Assembly (NCBI GenBank): GCA_037951165.1
Contig: JBBDHG010000153.1
Span: forward strand, 246,501-310,500
From: Lophius americanus
Taxonomy: Eukaryota > Chordata > Actinopteri > Lophiiformes > Lophiidae
Reading direction: 5' to 3'
Length of the DNA stretch: 64,000 bases
Within the stretch, counting starts at the first letter, position 1. Each line of letters opens with the position of its first letter. The notes under the pieces were generated by a model that did no database searches, had not been told where the DNA came from, and saw only the letters and a list, made by a program, of their open reading frames with translations. Both the position numbers and the translations under genes were made by a program. Shown in pieces: positions 23,205 to 34,175 of the stretch.

Positions 23205-24765
23205 ACAGTGATTAACTGCACAGCTGCCACTGACATGCAAATGACTGTAATACTACAGGAGATTATCAGAGCAGTGAGTTTTTGCAGTATGTGGTAATTA
23301 AATGTAATTCTCTACACTAGGTTACCTGTAAAGCCACTTTGAGTATTTATGAAAAGCGCTCTGTAAATATTATGTATGATGATGATTCACAGTCATTTCT
23401 TAGAGTATATTATCAGTTTTCTCAGGTATATTAGTGATTAATGTGATTTACAGTACGTAGTATATCAATGTAACTCTGTACAGTGTATAAATATACTGTA
23501 ATTATGTTTCTTTCATATTCTGCTGTATGTGAAATAGTAGGTTAATACAACATGTTATTGATTACCAAAATGTTTCTACAGTATGTGAAAATACACTGTA
23601 ATTATCTGCGTTACATGATAACTTACTTTAGTTGTTTACAGTATATTATCAATTACATGGTTAACCTACAGTCTGGAATTGTGTATTGTAATTCTCCCGA
23701 TCATAAAAAATGGTTACTGAGATTTTCTTCATCTGTTTAAAAGTTTTTAATGTATTTCCATGATATTTGACAATTTACTGTAATTTTGTACAGTAAATTT
23801 TAGTTTTTGACTTTTCATTGTATTTCTGTTACTGTATTTGATTTTTTAAAATCATTTTTACTGCATATGATAGAAAGCAATGATTTTCTACAGTATGTGA
23901 TCTCTTACTGTAATTGTTTACGGTAGATTATTGTTGACTGTAATTCACTGCAGTATGTAACAGTTACTATGATTTCTATATTATGTGATATTTATCTACA
24001 GTTTCTTCTCTGTTACTGTAATTTTCTAGGGCGTGTGATAATTTACTGTAATTCTCTAAAAAAATATATTACTAATTATTACTAAGTATTAATAATACTT
24101 TGATGAATGCTCTACAGTACGTGTTCAGTTACTGTAGTTGTCTACAGTATATCATTCTTTACTGTATTTGCCCACAGTACTTTATCGATGATGGTGATAT
24201 TCAACAATATGATATAATATACTGTAATCTTCAACGTACAATTATTGGTCAGTGAAGCTCTGGAGCATAATACCATCAACTGTAATTTTCATGATTGTAA
24301 ATTTACTGTCATTTCTCTACAGTTTTTGATACTGTAATTCTCTGCTGTTTTTGATATTAACTATATGTTTTTTTTGACAGCGCATTTCTCCTAACAATGA
24401 TTTACTACAGTATGTGAGAACTGACTACAGTATGTGATAATTTCATAACCCAAACCCTCTCATTCAGTTTATAATGTTTATAAAAATGTATTAATCTACT
24501 GTAATTGTAACAGAATATTATTTGCTACTGTAATTTTCTGCAACGTGTGATTACTTATTTTAATTCTCTACAGTAGGTGATCCCTTACTGTAATCACCTG
24601 CAGGATATCATAATTTACTGTAATTACCTACAGTGTATTATCGGTTATGGTGATATTTACAGTATGAGATAGATTACTGTTATTATCAACATAACAGTTG
24701 ATAAATGGGATTTTCTCTATTTAATTTACTGTAATGTTTACATTATTTGACAATGTTCGGTAACA
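23205..24765. repeat. Degenerate 30-bp satellite, right cluster, hairpin-forming unit
   Basis: Units of 30 bp with the pattern TACTGTAATTTTCTACAGTA followed by 'tgtgata' recur across about 1.5 kb. Exact 30-bp spacing is seen for the TACAGTA-like word at 23889, 23919 and 23949, and again at 24113, 24143 and 24173. TACTGTA and TACAGTA are reverse complements, so most units can fold. A perfect example is 24130-24149. Divergence between units is high, so it is an old array. Confidence 0.75.
23322..23390 (+). repeat. SINE/LINE 3' tail embedded in the satellite
   Basis: 'ctgtaaagccactttgagta', 'gaaaagcgctctgtaaatat' match the widespread 'gtaaagcgactttgag..aaaagcgctatataaat' tail of fish retroposons. 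Confidence 0.5.
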
Positions 24766-24782
24766 GTGCTGACTTTTCTGAT

Positions 24783-25135
24783 GTCAATCAATCGATCAAT
24801 CTTTATTTATATAGCGCCAATTCACAACAACAGTTGCCACAAGGTGTTTTCCAGAAAGAGCCGGTCCAGACCAAACTCTTTATGTAATTATCTACAGAAC
24901 CCAACAAATTCCTCCTTCAGCAGCACTTGGCGACAATGGCGAGAAAATTGCCCTTTAACGGGCAGAAACCTCGAGCAGATCCAAGACTCAGGGTGGACGG
25001 TCTACTGCCATGACCGGTCGGGTCATGTAGGGTGTTTATACTGGCACAAGTCTGTACAACACAAACCAGCCTTCATCCATTCACACACAGGGGGGGGACT
25101 GAAGGCTGGGTATCAAACCACAGATCAGTAACTAC
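24783..25135 (+). repeat. Repeat E: LINE/SINE-like interspersed repeat
   Basis: Opens with 'caatctttatttatatagcg' and 'ccaattcacaacaacagttg', and continues 'cagcacttggcgacaatggc' and 'cagaaacctcgagcagatcc'. This matches a very common teleost repeat that begins 'atctttatttgtatagcgccaa'. The 121-codon frame across it is not a gene. Confidence 0.7.
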
Positions 25136-25144
25136 AATTGTCTC

Positions 25145-26220
25145 CCTGCATCCTGAGCTGCATGTAATTATACAGTGATTCCGATTTCATGAGTAAATAC
25201 TGAGAAAAACTGTGCACCGCTTTTTAACACTTTAGGGCTCAGGAAATAACAAAGAGGTTTCTTTTCAAATACAGAGATGTCTCTACTACTCCAAAATAAA
25301 ATTATAATAATAATCCATTTGTGCTTTTGTGGTTGGATCACAACCTCTATCATAGCAGAATAATAGCCAGACTAAAATACTGTGGATCAAATTAGCCTAA
25401 AAGTAAAAAAAAATAAAAAGCAAAATGATGAAAGCAATCGTGAGACGTTCACCCGCATGTCTGGAATTTCATTGAAGGAAAGCCGATACCTCCTCTCAGA
25501 CGTGGATAACCAGATAGGCCCACTTTGGTGGTGGCATGATAAAAAGAAATGGCGTCTCACTTTACTCTGTGGGGAGTGTTTTATCAAAAGGCCGAGCATG
25601 TTTGTTTCAAATTTTAGCTCCCACGCTTTTCTTCCACATCGTGTTTGCGCCATAAATGTTTAATCAAACAGCATCTCTCCTCGACCTCGACTGAAGCACC
25701 ACAAACAGTAACAGTGTTTTATTTCCTGCGAAAGTGTTTCAAATCAGTGTTTGAACATCATTTCTGAGAGACAATAAACCTGCTCTTGAATGTAAATGCT
25801 GATTTATTGATGCCCTCATCTTCTACTGAAACCTCTTCCCCTGGTTCTTGTTGCCGATTCCCATTCATCCCCATCGTTCATCTTCAGTCGGACACCAGGA
25901 AGGATCTCTGTCTTCTCTTCTTAGTCAGACAAGAATTCCCTGGTAGCTGTCTTGTAGCCGCTGTATGTTCAGTGGAAATCTCAGCCTCCCTCTTTTACTT
26001 CCCGTCTGCTGCTTTCCCACTGCTTGATATTGACGGGGGCCGCAGGAGACACGGCTGCTGCCCCTCTCTCGCCCACCGGGCCATCGATCCGCGTCTAGAT
26101 CCTCTCTTCAAATCCACTTCAAGCAACATTCAGGGTTTTCGAATATCCCATTATTTTTAACCAGTTCAAACACACCAAAATGTAACATTCAATACTTTAC
26201 AAAAACAAGCAAAGACACAA
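25145..26220. other. Unannotated spacer
   Basis: Nothing nameable. The frames at 25382-25663 (plus), 25387-25653 (minus) and 25786-26160 (plus) have no domain. Confidence 0.45.
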
Positions 26221-26227
26221 GCCAAAA

Positions 26228-27190
26228 TATCCGAACCACCTGCCTGATGTTGTCAAAGTCCGCCTCGTTGCCATCAAAGCAGTTCTGACCCACTGAAGCG
26301 TGGACTCCAGAAGACCTCTGAGAGTGCGCTGTGGTATCTGGTTAGCAGCAGATCCTTTAAGTCCTCTGAGTTGTGAGCTGGACTATCCTGGAGTGAAACT
26401 TGTACAGCTCACGAAACAGATGCTTGATTGGATAGACACTTTGGGAAAACTGGACTTTGAAGGAATTGTCATGTCCCTCTAGCTATTATTGATCCATTTT
26501 TGCAGAAAGTCAGGGAGCATTATCCTGCTGAAAGAGGACACCGCCATCAGGGAATAGCGTTTCTACGAAGGGAGGTGCTCTGACTGCAAGAATGTTGGTA
26601 GGAAACCTTGGCGTGACTCAAAGTTTCCCACCAGAAAAATTGCCAAAGCATCACACTGCCTCCTCCTGCTTGCGTTATCCCCATCTCTTCACCGGGTGAG
26701 GAATGCCCACACACTCGGAATTCTAGACGATGCAAATGAAAATTTGCATCGTATAAAAAATAAAATCAGACTACCTTCCTCTATTATTCCAGAGTCCATT
26801 TCTACTGCTGTATGCGGTCTCTCCAGCGGACAGGGCTCAGCATGGACACCGTGACTGATCAGCGACTACCCAGAACTCTTTGATGTTCACCTTTCTATCA
26901 GAACCAGCATGAGCTTTTTCAGACATTTGCGCCACAGTAGCTCTTCTTTGGGACGGACCTGCAGCTTTTTCTACCCCATGCTCCTCATTGAGCCTCTCTT
27001 GGTCATGACCCTCCTGAGTTCACAGAAAACAGATTGTCCTTCTGATGACCAATTCAGAAAGTTCTGACCAGTGCAGGCTGGGAAACATAAAAATCACCCA
27101 CAGTTCTGGAGATGATGTTGCCCCCTTGTCAAAGTTATTCAGATTCCTATTCTTCCGACATTTTTCATAAAATGTTCACTTACCGCCGAA
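26228..27190 (-). mobile_element. Tc1/mariner transposon relic, longest copy
   Basis: The plus strand matches, in order, the antisense of a well-known fish Tc1-like transposase gene: 'agcagatcctttaagtcct', 'attatcctgctgaaagagg', 'atcacactgcctcctcctgc', 'tctatcagaaccagcatgag', 'cagtagctcttctttggga', 'cataaaatgttcactta'. A minus-strand frame (26735-26547) retains GGGSVMLW from the catalytic domain. The frame is broken by stops and a deletion lies near 26750-26790. No intact terminal inverted repeat is seen. Confidence 0.8.
26727..26752. repeat. Perfect 11-bp inverted repeat with two octamer words
   Basis: ACGATGCAAAT, spacer GAAA, ATTTGCATCGT. Each arm carries the POU octamer ATGCAAAT. It lies at a decayed site in the Tc1 relic and may be chance. 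Confidence 0.7.
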
Positions 27191-27194
27191 CAAC

Positions 27195-27395
27195 ATTACC
27201 ATTAACATTACCAAAAACATTCTACTTTCCTTTAAAGGTTTTTTTAAGATTCATTTTAATATAAATGAAAAAACTAAATGTTGAAAAAAAGGCTGATCTT
27301 ATGAAAAGGTTTTTTTTTTTTTCTTAGGGAAATACCGTTTCTACAGGACTGTGATGCTGTAAAAGAAAGAAATGCTAATCCTCTTCAAGATTACT
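27195..27395. other. AT-rich spacer
   Basis: T-run near 27310-27321. Nothing else is supported. Confidence 0.5.
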
Positions 27396-27399
27396 TCTC

Positions 27400-27680
27400 A
27401 ACATTATGAAGTAGCGGATTACCTCATCTTTTAACAACATATAAAAAAGAATAATAGTCCAATTAATCCAAATATAAAACTTGAATACTGAGAGGGAACA
27501 TTTTACTGTACGATGAGTCCAGTAAAATTTACTTTAGTACTTCAAGCATATTTAACTGGTAACACTCACCTTCTTATACTTAAGTCAGGTTTTGAAGGCG
27601 GGTCATTTACTCGTAGAGGAGTATTTTCATAGTTGTACTTTTACTCAAGTAAAGGATCTCTGTTCTTCACCGCCTCAGTC
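27400..27680. mobile_element. MITE-like DNA transposon fragment ('ttttactcaagtaaaggatct' type)
   Basis: 'tactttagtacttcaagcat', 'acttgggt'-free spacer, 'actcgtagaggagtattttc', 'gtacttttactcaagtaaag', 'gatctctgttcttcaccgcc' follow the order of the common teleost element ending 'aagtaaaggatctgaatacttcttccaccactg'-like. Often assigned to non-autonomous hAT-like elements; I hold the superfamily as uncertain. Non-coding. Confidence 0.6.
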
Positions 27681-27689
27681 AAATCAAAT

Positions 27690-28385
27690 CTACAGCAGGT
27701 TTAAGTTAGCCACACTTAAACCAACGCTGTAGGTTTAACTTCATCAAACCCCACAAACAGGATTTTATCCCGTTTATCTCCAGATAACTTTACAGCGAGT
27801 TCGGACTGAACCGCAAAACCTGAGGACGCAGCGACGAGGCCCTAAGTGATCACGTGACTCCGGCTGAGGCAGCAGAATTGCTTTGAACCCCTCCTTAAAC
27901 CTGAAACGACAGCTGATGAGTGAGCAGCGGCTCCGGAGTGTTCACACAATGTGTATCATTGCGCTCGCAGACCATATTTCAAACGCTGTTTAACTCGTTT
28001 CACAATGCTTTATGACACTGGTAAACAGCCTAATAGGAAAGCGCCGCGCCTTATTTCATTCTGACACGTACTGTAGCGGCGGTTGTTACGACTCTTGCGC
28101 TCGCTGCCTCAGCTGAATGAGGAGTCATTACCGCGACGATGCAAACAAGGCTTTTAGCTGCAGTTAAATGACTCTAAAAGTGATTTGAGGAGGCTGTAAG
28201 AATCGACGTGTCTGCATGGAAACCGTTGACGAGGGCTGTTTGATTCACTTAAAGCCCATTTCAATGTCACACTGTCTTACTCCGCCGCGAACGGAGAGAT
28301 GATGCGTCAATATAAACAGAAATTTGTTGAGAGTGAACCTTTTTACGATTCCCTGGAGGCAGCTTAGTCCTCAGGTATCGTAATA
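27690..28385. promoter_or_regulatory. Candidate regulatory block, CpG-containing
   Basis: Unique DNA with several CpG-rich patches ('aaagcgccgcgcc', 'gcggcggttgttacgac', 'taccgcgacgatgc') and 'gatcacgtgactc' (E-box CACGTG at about 27851). No ORF and no repeats. It could be an enhancer or a distal promoter. Confidence 0.22.
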
Positions 28386-28429
28386 AAGTTTAGATATCGT
28401 AGGATACCATCTCACAAAGAGAATATGTT

Positions 28430-28710
28430 CATAAGACATTTATAAATTGGTTATTAGTTAGGTTAGTAACCCCCTTTAATGTCCTACTCGACTGTTTGGT
28501 TGAGCTTGTTTTGACTCTATTTGTTATTGAAAAATTTCTCATCATTTTTGTTGTAGAACCCAGTGGCAGCTTGTATATGCTCAAAAGTAAGGGGCCTAGA
28601 CATGAGCCCTGGGCGACACCACCGGTCAAAGGGCCCACAGGGGAGGAGACATTAACTATGGCTGTTATAAAAGTCCTATAAGTTAAGTAGGATTTTTTTT
28701 TTGGCATATT
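28430..28710 (-). mobile_element. L2-type LINE relic, RT motif B segment
   Basis: The minus-strand frame 28707-28429 contains FITAIVNVSSPVGPLTG followed by GVAQGSCLGPLLLSIYKLP, the RT motif B region of L2/CR1-like elements. Only this piece survives. It is opposite in strand to the relics at 14.0 and 29.1 kb. Confidence 0.75.
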
Positions 28711-28719
28711 AGACCATGT

Positions 28720-29055
28720 CAGGACTTATTTAACAGAATTATGTAAGTTAATCTGACCAAAAAAAGTCTAATGTGGGTTAAATAGTTTTCAAGGAAAGAC
28801 TCTTTTGGCCAAAAGCTTGAGCTCGTCAAATTATAATATTTTCCATGACTATTTCCCCTGAAATACAAAAATGTCAGCAAGAACCCATTTTATAAGTCTG
28901 ATAAAATATCACAAATTGTTTGGTCTACCATGTTTTAAACAATAAAAAAAAAAGAAATTGGGGTTTCATGGAAAAAAGGTAATTTCCATCAGAATAGCTA
29001 ACCGCAACTGCCATTATCTTCATTATCTGGTGAAATATCTTCACTGTTTTGTTAA
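28720..29055. other. AT-rich spacer between L2 relics
   Basis: Possibly more decayed L2 sequence. Nothing can be supported. Confidence 0.4.
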
Positions 29056-29059
29056 AGGA

Positions 29060-29345
29060 TGTTTTTTTAGAAAAGATATTTGACCCTTATTTAACTTTTT
29101 GTCTAAATCAAGTTATATAATTGTGTTTAATAAGTCTTCACATACTTTATTGTCCCAAATTGATCTTACTTATCGAATTAGACGCTCTCTATAGCCATGG
29201 TTAATGCTTTCTCCTCAGTGGCACCTCTAACTTAAGTTGACCCCCAGGCTCCAACCTTGGCCCCTTACCTTTTAGCAAACACCTGCTGCCCCTGGGAGCT
29301 ATAATATCAGGTTCAGTCACATATTTAAATAAGATATAGTGAATC
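29060..29345 (+). mobile_element. L2-type LINE relic, second plus-strand copy
   Basis: Aligns with 13.97-14.24 kb: 'tttgacccttatttaacttt', 'cttcacatactttattgtcc', 'cttacttatcgaatta', 'ggctccaaccttggcccctt', 'ctgctgcccctgggagctat'. The RT motif B reading frame is disrupted. Confidence 0.65.
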
Positions 29346-29424
29346 AAAATGCGCTAAAGCTGTTATAAATATGCCTAAATGTTCTTTTGTAGTTTGTCGC
29401 AATGTTCTTGTTTGTTTGTGCCAA

Positions 29425-29482
29425 ACACTTTAAATTGCCCTGTTGCTGAAATGTCCTATATAAACAAAGTTGCCTTGCCTTA
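29425..29482 (+). repeat. LINE/SINE 3' tail
   Basis: 'acactttaaattgccctgtt', 'gctgaaatgtcctatataaa', 'caaagttgccttgcctta' matches a tail shared by fish L2-like elements and SINEs. It lies just past the L2 relic and may be its true 3' end. Confidence 0.65.
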
Positions 29483-29559
29483 CATAATGGTTGTCTGGGC
29501 AAATGGTCGTCCACTTATGAGAAAGATAGAAAACCCCAAGTTGCCCTTGAAGGCTGTTC

Positions 29560-29653
29560 CTTCAGTCTCAGCAGAATCATAAGCCACCACCACCAGCATC
29601 CACAATCCAACTCGGTGGAGGGTATACCTTGCAGCTGCTCAGGGCAGAGACCC
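29560..29653 (+). repeat. Repeat B fragment
   Basis: 'cagtctcagcagaatcataa', 'gccaccaccaccagcatcca', 'gggtataccttgcagctgct', 'cagggcagaga'. Confidence 0.65.
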
Positions 29654-29659
29654 TTCAAT

Positions 29660-30790
29660 CGCCATCCCCCTCAGAATCTGAGACTAATTATCATATATCA
29701 TCTGTGGTTGTTTGGAACATTCATCCTCGGTCTCCATCCCTGCTGGTTGAAATGAGATGAAGAGCAGCGAGGGGAGATTCTGTCTGGGGAAATGAAGGGG
29801 AACTCTGGGTAGGCAGGAATGGCACCGCAAAGCTGAGATCCCTCGGTGCCTGCATCCAAAACCAGTGACGGAATAAAGGAGACCCAAACCTTAATTAGCC
29901 ACTTTAGAGCATGAGGAAGATACAGCGGATGGAGTTCAAAGGGATCAAAGCCAGCGCCGATAACAATTAGGGTAGAAAAAGTGAAGCCGGCGGGGAAAAT
30001 GTAATGAAACCTGATATATTGGCCAATAAGGACAGGACGTTAGCACGCAGCACATCCATTTTTAAGTCAATGCAACATAGAATCTCTGATGCAACGGAAC
30101 TTCAACACAAGCGCCAATAAGACGCTCATACGTACAAGAGTGGTCACCCTTCGATTTCGATCTTTGGCTCGAAGGAACTTCGTTTTCAGGAACAAAAATA
30201 CAATTTTCAGTATCTCGCTTTCCATTCTATCCCTTTCCCCCGGTTTTAATTAATGTTCTTTGCAGTCACGTCTGATACATGCAGCCGTGTGGTTTAAAGA
30301 ACGCCGACCTTTGCCACCATTGAAGAGTTCAGAAGAACTTCTTACTGTCTGCTGTGCAAATGCTTGGTTATATCTTATAGTACAACCAGTGGGAATGGAA
30401 AAAGGAAAGAGAGGGATCGTTTGCTTTAAACCGTTTGTTTGTCGTCCTTCGAGATCCATGTTTTTTTATGGCGACCTGACGACAAGTTACGGCGAAAATG
30501 CATGGCCGCGGTCCTCTGCTGCTCGGCCGCAATCCATCAAAGGTGAAGAGGATTGAGTTCACTTTGTCATTTCTTCTCTATTGATCTGTTGTCTCCAGCG
30601 AAGAGTCACTTTGGCTGTCAGGCAATCAGCGCCAGTGACCCGCTGACATGAAGGTCCCTGTGGGGGGAGTTTAACTGAATAAAACACCGTAAACACAACG
30701 TGGTTAGATAAACACTCAAAGAAAGAACAAGACAATTGTATTCCACCCTGTAATCAGTCAAATAATCTTTCATCAAGCGTACAAAATTAC
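29660..30790. other. Unannotated spacer
   Basis: Unique-looking DNA. Around 30250-30560 it is open on both strands for 60-100 codons without a domain. No repeat recognised. It may include conserved non-coding DNA. Confidence 0.4.
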
Positions 30791-30799
30791 ATTTGTAAA

Positions 30800-30833
30800 T
30801 GTAAATTAAATGTAATAATACATTTAATTTACA
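30800..30833. repeat. Perfect 15-bp inverted repeat, 4-nt loop
   Basis: Left arm TGTAAATTAAATGTA, loop ATAA, right arm its exact reverse complement. All A/T-rich. Confidence 0.9.
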
Positions 30834-30889
30834 ATGCACTTTACATTTGGATCAAATCAATATTTTAATCTAATAGTTCATATTTGAAT

Positions 30890-31135
30890 CGCTTTGGGGA
30901 GCCATTTAAACCAAAAATACTGTGGAAATAACTTCATATTTGATTTAAGGGGTTCAGTATTGGTGTAGTTTACTCTAGTAGGTCATTTTTTAGTCACTAG
31001 GGGGAGCCTCACAACAAAAATACTCTGGAAACCACATTTGAATTGAGGAAATTGGGAGGATTGCTTGTACAAAACACAAGGGATTGGGGACTGTTTGGGT
31101 TTATACCCTATACTCTAGGCCTTGTTCAAACAATG
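30890..31135 (-). repeat. Repeat A, one module plus head
   Basis: Plus strand: 'gtcactagggggagcctc', 'gaggaaattgggaggattgc', 'ttgtacaaaacacaagggat', 'tttatacccta'. The module core with 'gaatcgac' has been lost. Confidence 0.6.
30994..31007 (+). promoter_or_regulatory. CTCF-like motif inside Repeat A
   Basis: TCACTAGGGGGAGC, 12 of 14 positions of the CTCF core. Confidence 0.25.
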
Positions 31136-31139
31136 TTTG

Positions 31140-31590
31140 CATGTTTTTGTCCTAAATATCTATGACGTCAACCACTCAAAACTTTGAGTGGAGTTTCTTA
31201 TCAGAAGATCAGCCATCAGTCATGAAAGAAGCTTCGGTTGGGGCCGCAGCACTGATCAAATTACGATCATTGAAATTGCTTGTTTTGCCTCAGTCAGGCA
31301 TCGTTATTCAAAGCGTCTGATAATATAATGAGGAGAATCCCAGCAGATACAAAGAAAATTGTAGATGGTTCCCTAGCGAAAACCAATAGGAAAAGCATTA
31401 GTTCCAAAGGTATTTGATGATAAACCAACCAAATATTTGGAAGGGAAAATTGTAGATGTTAAGAGAACAGAATGAAAAGATAAGAAATTAACATTTCTTT
31501 CAAATTTCCCTGGGGGCAACATTTATGTAGTCTAAATTTAAAACGCATCTACCCAATTGTTCATTCATATGAAACCAAAACACACAATCT
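31140..31590. other. Unannotated spacer
   Basis: Nothing supported. Confidence 0.5.
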
Positions 31591-31594
31591 TTTC

Positions 31595-31622
31595 CCGTTG
31601 ATTCAAGATCTTGAATCAACGG
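31595..31622. repeat. Perfect 28-bp palindrome, no spacer
   Basis: The left half CCGTTGATTCAAGA is followed directly by its exact reverse complement, with AGATCT at the centre. Symmetry breaks immediately outside. It is not part of any larger repeat I can see. Confidence 0.95.
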
Positions 31623-31624
31623 AT

Positions 31625-32635
31625 CAAATCATTATTAAATTTGAATAAAATAACGGCCAAGAAAATCAGCTTTGTTCCTGTTAAGGGAATAATTCATGAT
31701 GCCTTATTTTCTGTAGCTTCTCCAAAACCTTTCTCCGGCCAAGAAAAAAAATAAAAAAATCTGTCAATTTCCCAACAACGATTTCCATTTCCTGTTGTTT
31801 TTTTTTTTGTGACAAACCTCTCACACATGCTCCCTCATCCACATGAGCAATTACTGAAGGAATGCAGCCGGAGTCATCGACACAAAATGATGCATTAAGT
31901 GACCAGATGACAGTCAGTGGCGACATCAGTCAGTCAGTCAATATGCCACCCTGGGGAAAGAAAGAGGCATCCGTCTTCTCATGATAGCTGATTTATTTAC
32001 CAGCCAATGAGCATTTGTTCCCACTGGGGGGATATGAGTTCATTTTCTTTGGAGCGGAAGAAAAAACAGTCTGAAGGAAGCCCTAAAATATGTCTATTTC
32101 ATGCGGTCGGGTTATTTTAAAAGTCTAAGAGAGGTGCATCGACTGAATGTCAGATGATTTCCTCCATTTCTCTCCATATGTTTTGATCCATTGCTGCAGA
32201 TTTAATAAAAGAAATCCATGGAGAACTGAGCTTCAGAGGAGCAGGAAGTGAAATGTCTCTCACAATAAGGTCAGTCAATTCATCCATTAGGTTGGAAGCC
32301 CGGCGGGGGTAACGTTTTAAAATGTGTTAAAATTTGCACCTGCTTTTTTAAAATTCAGTGAAAACTCGAAAAAAAAAAAAGGTCTTTGCTATTCTTATCG
32401 TTAAAGCTTAGATATTTCTTTTGGACATTTTCTATTCAAATTAATTAACCCTAGATTTTTGATATGACTGTGTTTTAAAGATTTGCTCAAGGAAAAAAAA
32501 AAGGATGGGCAGAAAAATATCTCATATTATTTTCAATGAACCCTGGGAGTAGAGGACGTTGTTCCGCGTAGAACAAATTACAAGAATAGACTTAGTGTTT
32601 CAGGGTGAAGGGAACCAGTGAAGCAATGAACACAA
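31625..32635. other. Unannotated spacer
   Basis: A/T runs near 31741-31760 and 31798-31809. The 81-codon minus-strand frame 31681-31926 has no domain. 'cagtcagtcagtca' near 31926-31940 is a short 4-bp repeat. Confidence 0.45.
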
Positions 32636-32639
32636 TGTG

Positions 32640-33662
32640 CCGGTAGTTTCTCTGTAGGGTAGTTACACGTCTCTAGTGCCTCTTTGATGTAACAGCATGT
32701 CTCTACTACCTCTGTTACACAACGGCTCGGCTCTAGTCCTTCTGTGACATCATGACACGCCCAGTGTGCGTGGGCTCTAGTTCCGCTGTGACATAATTTT
32801 GCCCTGGGTCTAGTGCCTTTGGGACATGACTCAACTGACTCCTTGGCGAAACAGCATGTCTATATTGTCTCTGTTACATGATGATGAATTCTGGTGCGTC
32901 TCTGATGCAATAGGACATATATATATATAAATATATATAGTCTCTGTTACGTGATGATGTAACTCTGGTAACTGTGTGATGTAACAGCATTCCTATATAT
33001 TTTCTGTTTCATGATGCTCTGGCTCTATTGAATTTTTGATGTAACAGCATATCTATATCGTCTCTGTAACACTATGATGTAACTCTAGCACATCTGTGAC
33101 GTTACAGCATATATATTGTCTCTGTTATACGATGATGTAACTCTAGTACCTCTGTGACGTTACAGCATATATATTTTGTCTCTGTAACACTATGATGTAA
33201 CTCTAGCACATCTGTGACGTTACAGCATATATATATTGTCTCTGTTACACGATGATGTAACTCTGGTACCTCTGTGATGTAACAGCATATCTATATTGTC
33301 TCTGTAACACTATGATGTAACTCTAGCACATCTGTGACGTTACAACATATATATATTGTCTCTGTTACACGATGATGTAACTCTGGTACCTCTGTGATGT
33401 AACAGCATATCTATATCGTCTCTGTAACACTATGATGTAACTCTAGCACATCTGTGACGTTACAACATATATATATTGTCTCTGTTACACGATGATGTAA
33501 CTCTGGTACCTCTGTGATGTAACAGCATATCTATATCGTCTCTGTAACACTATGATGTAACTCTAGCACATCTGTGACGTTACAACATATATATATTGTC
33601 TCTGTTACACGATGATGTAACTCTGGTACCTCTGTGATGTAACGGCATATCTATATCGTCTT
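32640..33662 (+). repeat. Satellite array, 60-bp unit, 120-bp dimer in the right half
   Basis: Degenerate units on the left (32640-33055) become almost identical on the right. From 33181 to 33660 two alternating 60-mers are seen. Form B has 'gtaacactatgatgtaactc', 'tagcacatctgtgacgttac'. Form A has 'gttacacgatgatgtaactc', 'tggtacctctgtgatgtaac'. They make four 120-bp dimers in exact register. Every unit holds a bZIP-like word (TGACGTTA or TGATGTAA). The array ends abruptly at 33662. Confidence 0.9.
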
Positions 33663-33669
33663 TGCACAG

Positions 33670-34170
33670 GCAGGCAGACTCAAGAGTAAAATACATTTAT
33701 TACTGATTTCTTATGTGTTCTGTATAAAATCAGTAAAATAATGCGTGCTCCTTTATAATTTATCAATCACTGGGAATAACAAAGTTGACACAATGTTGAG
33801 CAACAAAGTAAACTGTAACCCGACGGCACTGCATGAGAGCCTGTGTGAGAGAAAAGTTTCTATAATTTCCTTACTTTCACACCGTCTGTGAAAGCCACTT
33901 TCCCCGCTGCTGTGGGATTAACACGTAGACATTTGTCCAGATAAGCAGATATTTCAGCAGCGCTCCTGATTTGAAGCGAAGTACAATGGAATGTGTGCAG
34001 AATGTTTTTTTTGCAACTTGCAATTGCCTCACGCATTTGACAATTACCTCCTCAGGTCTGAACGCTGACGGAGCATTGTGCCGCGGCTGCACCGTAAGTG
34101 GAAAATGCTGTGCGTGTTTATGGAATGTATGAAACGCGGCACTGTAGAAAAAACAGTTTACAAAGAATTG
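33670..34170. other. Unannotated spacer
   Basis: No repeat. The 133-codon minus-strand frame 34278-33877 runs through the GA tract and is Leu/Ser-rich because of it. Confidence 0.45.
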
Positions 34171-34175
34171 TGGGG

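Noticed and set aside
33059..33662. Regularly spaced array as a CRISPR
   Set aside because: The 60-mers are contiguous repeats without unique spacers, and the setting is vertebrate. It is satellite DNA.
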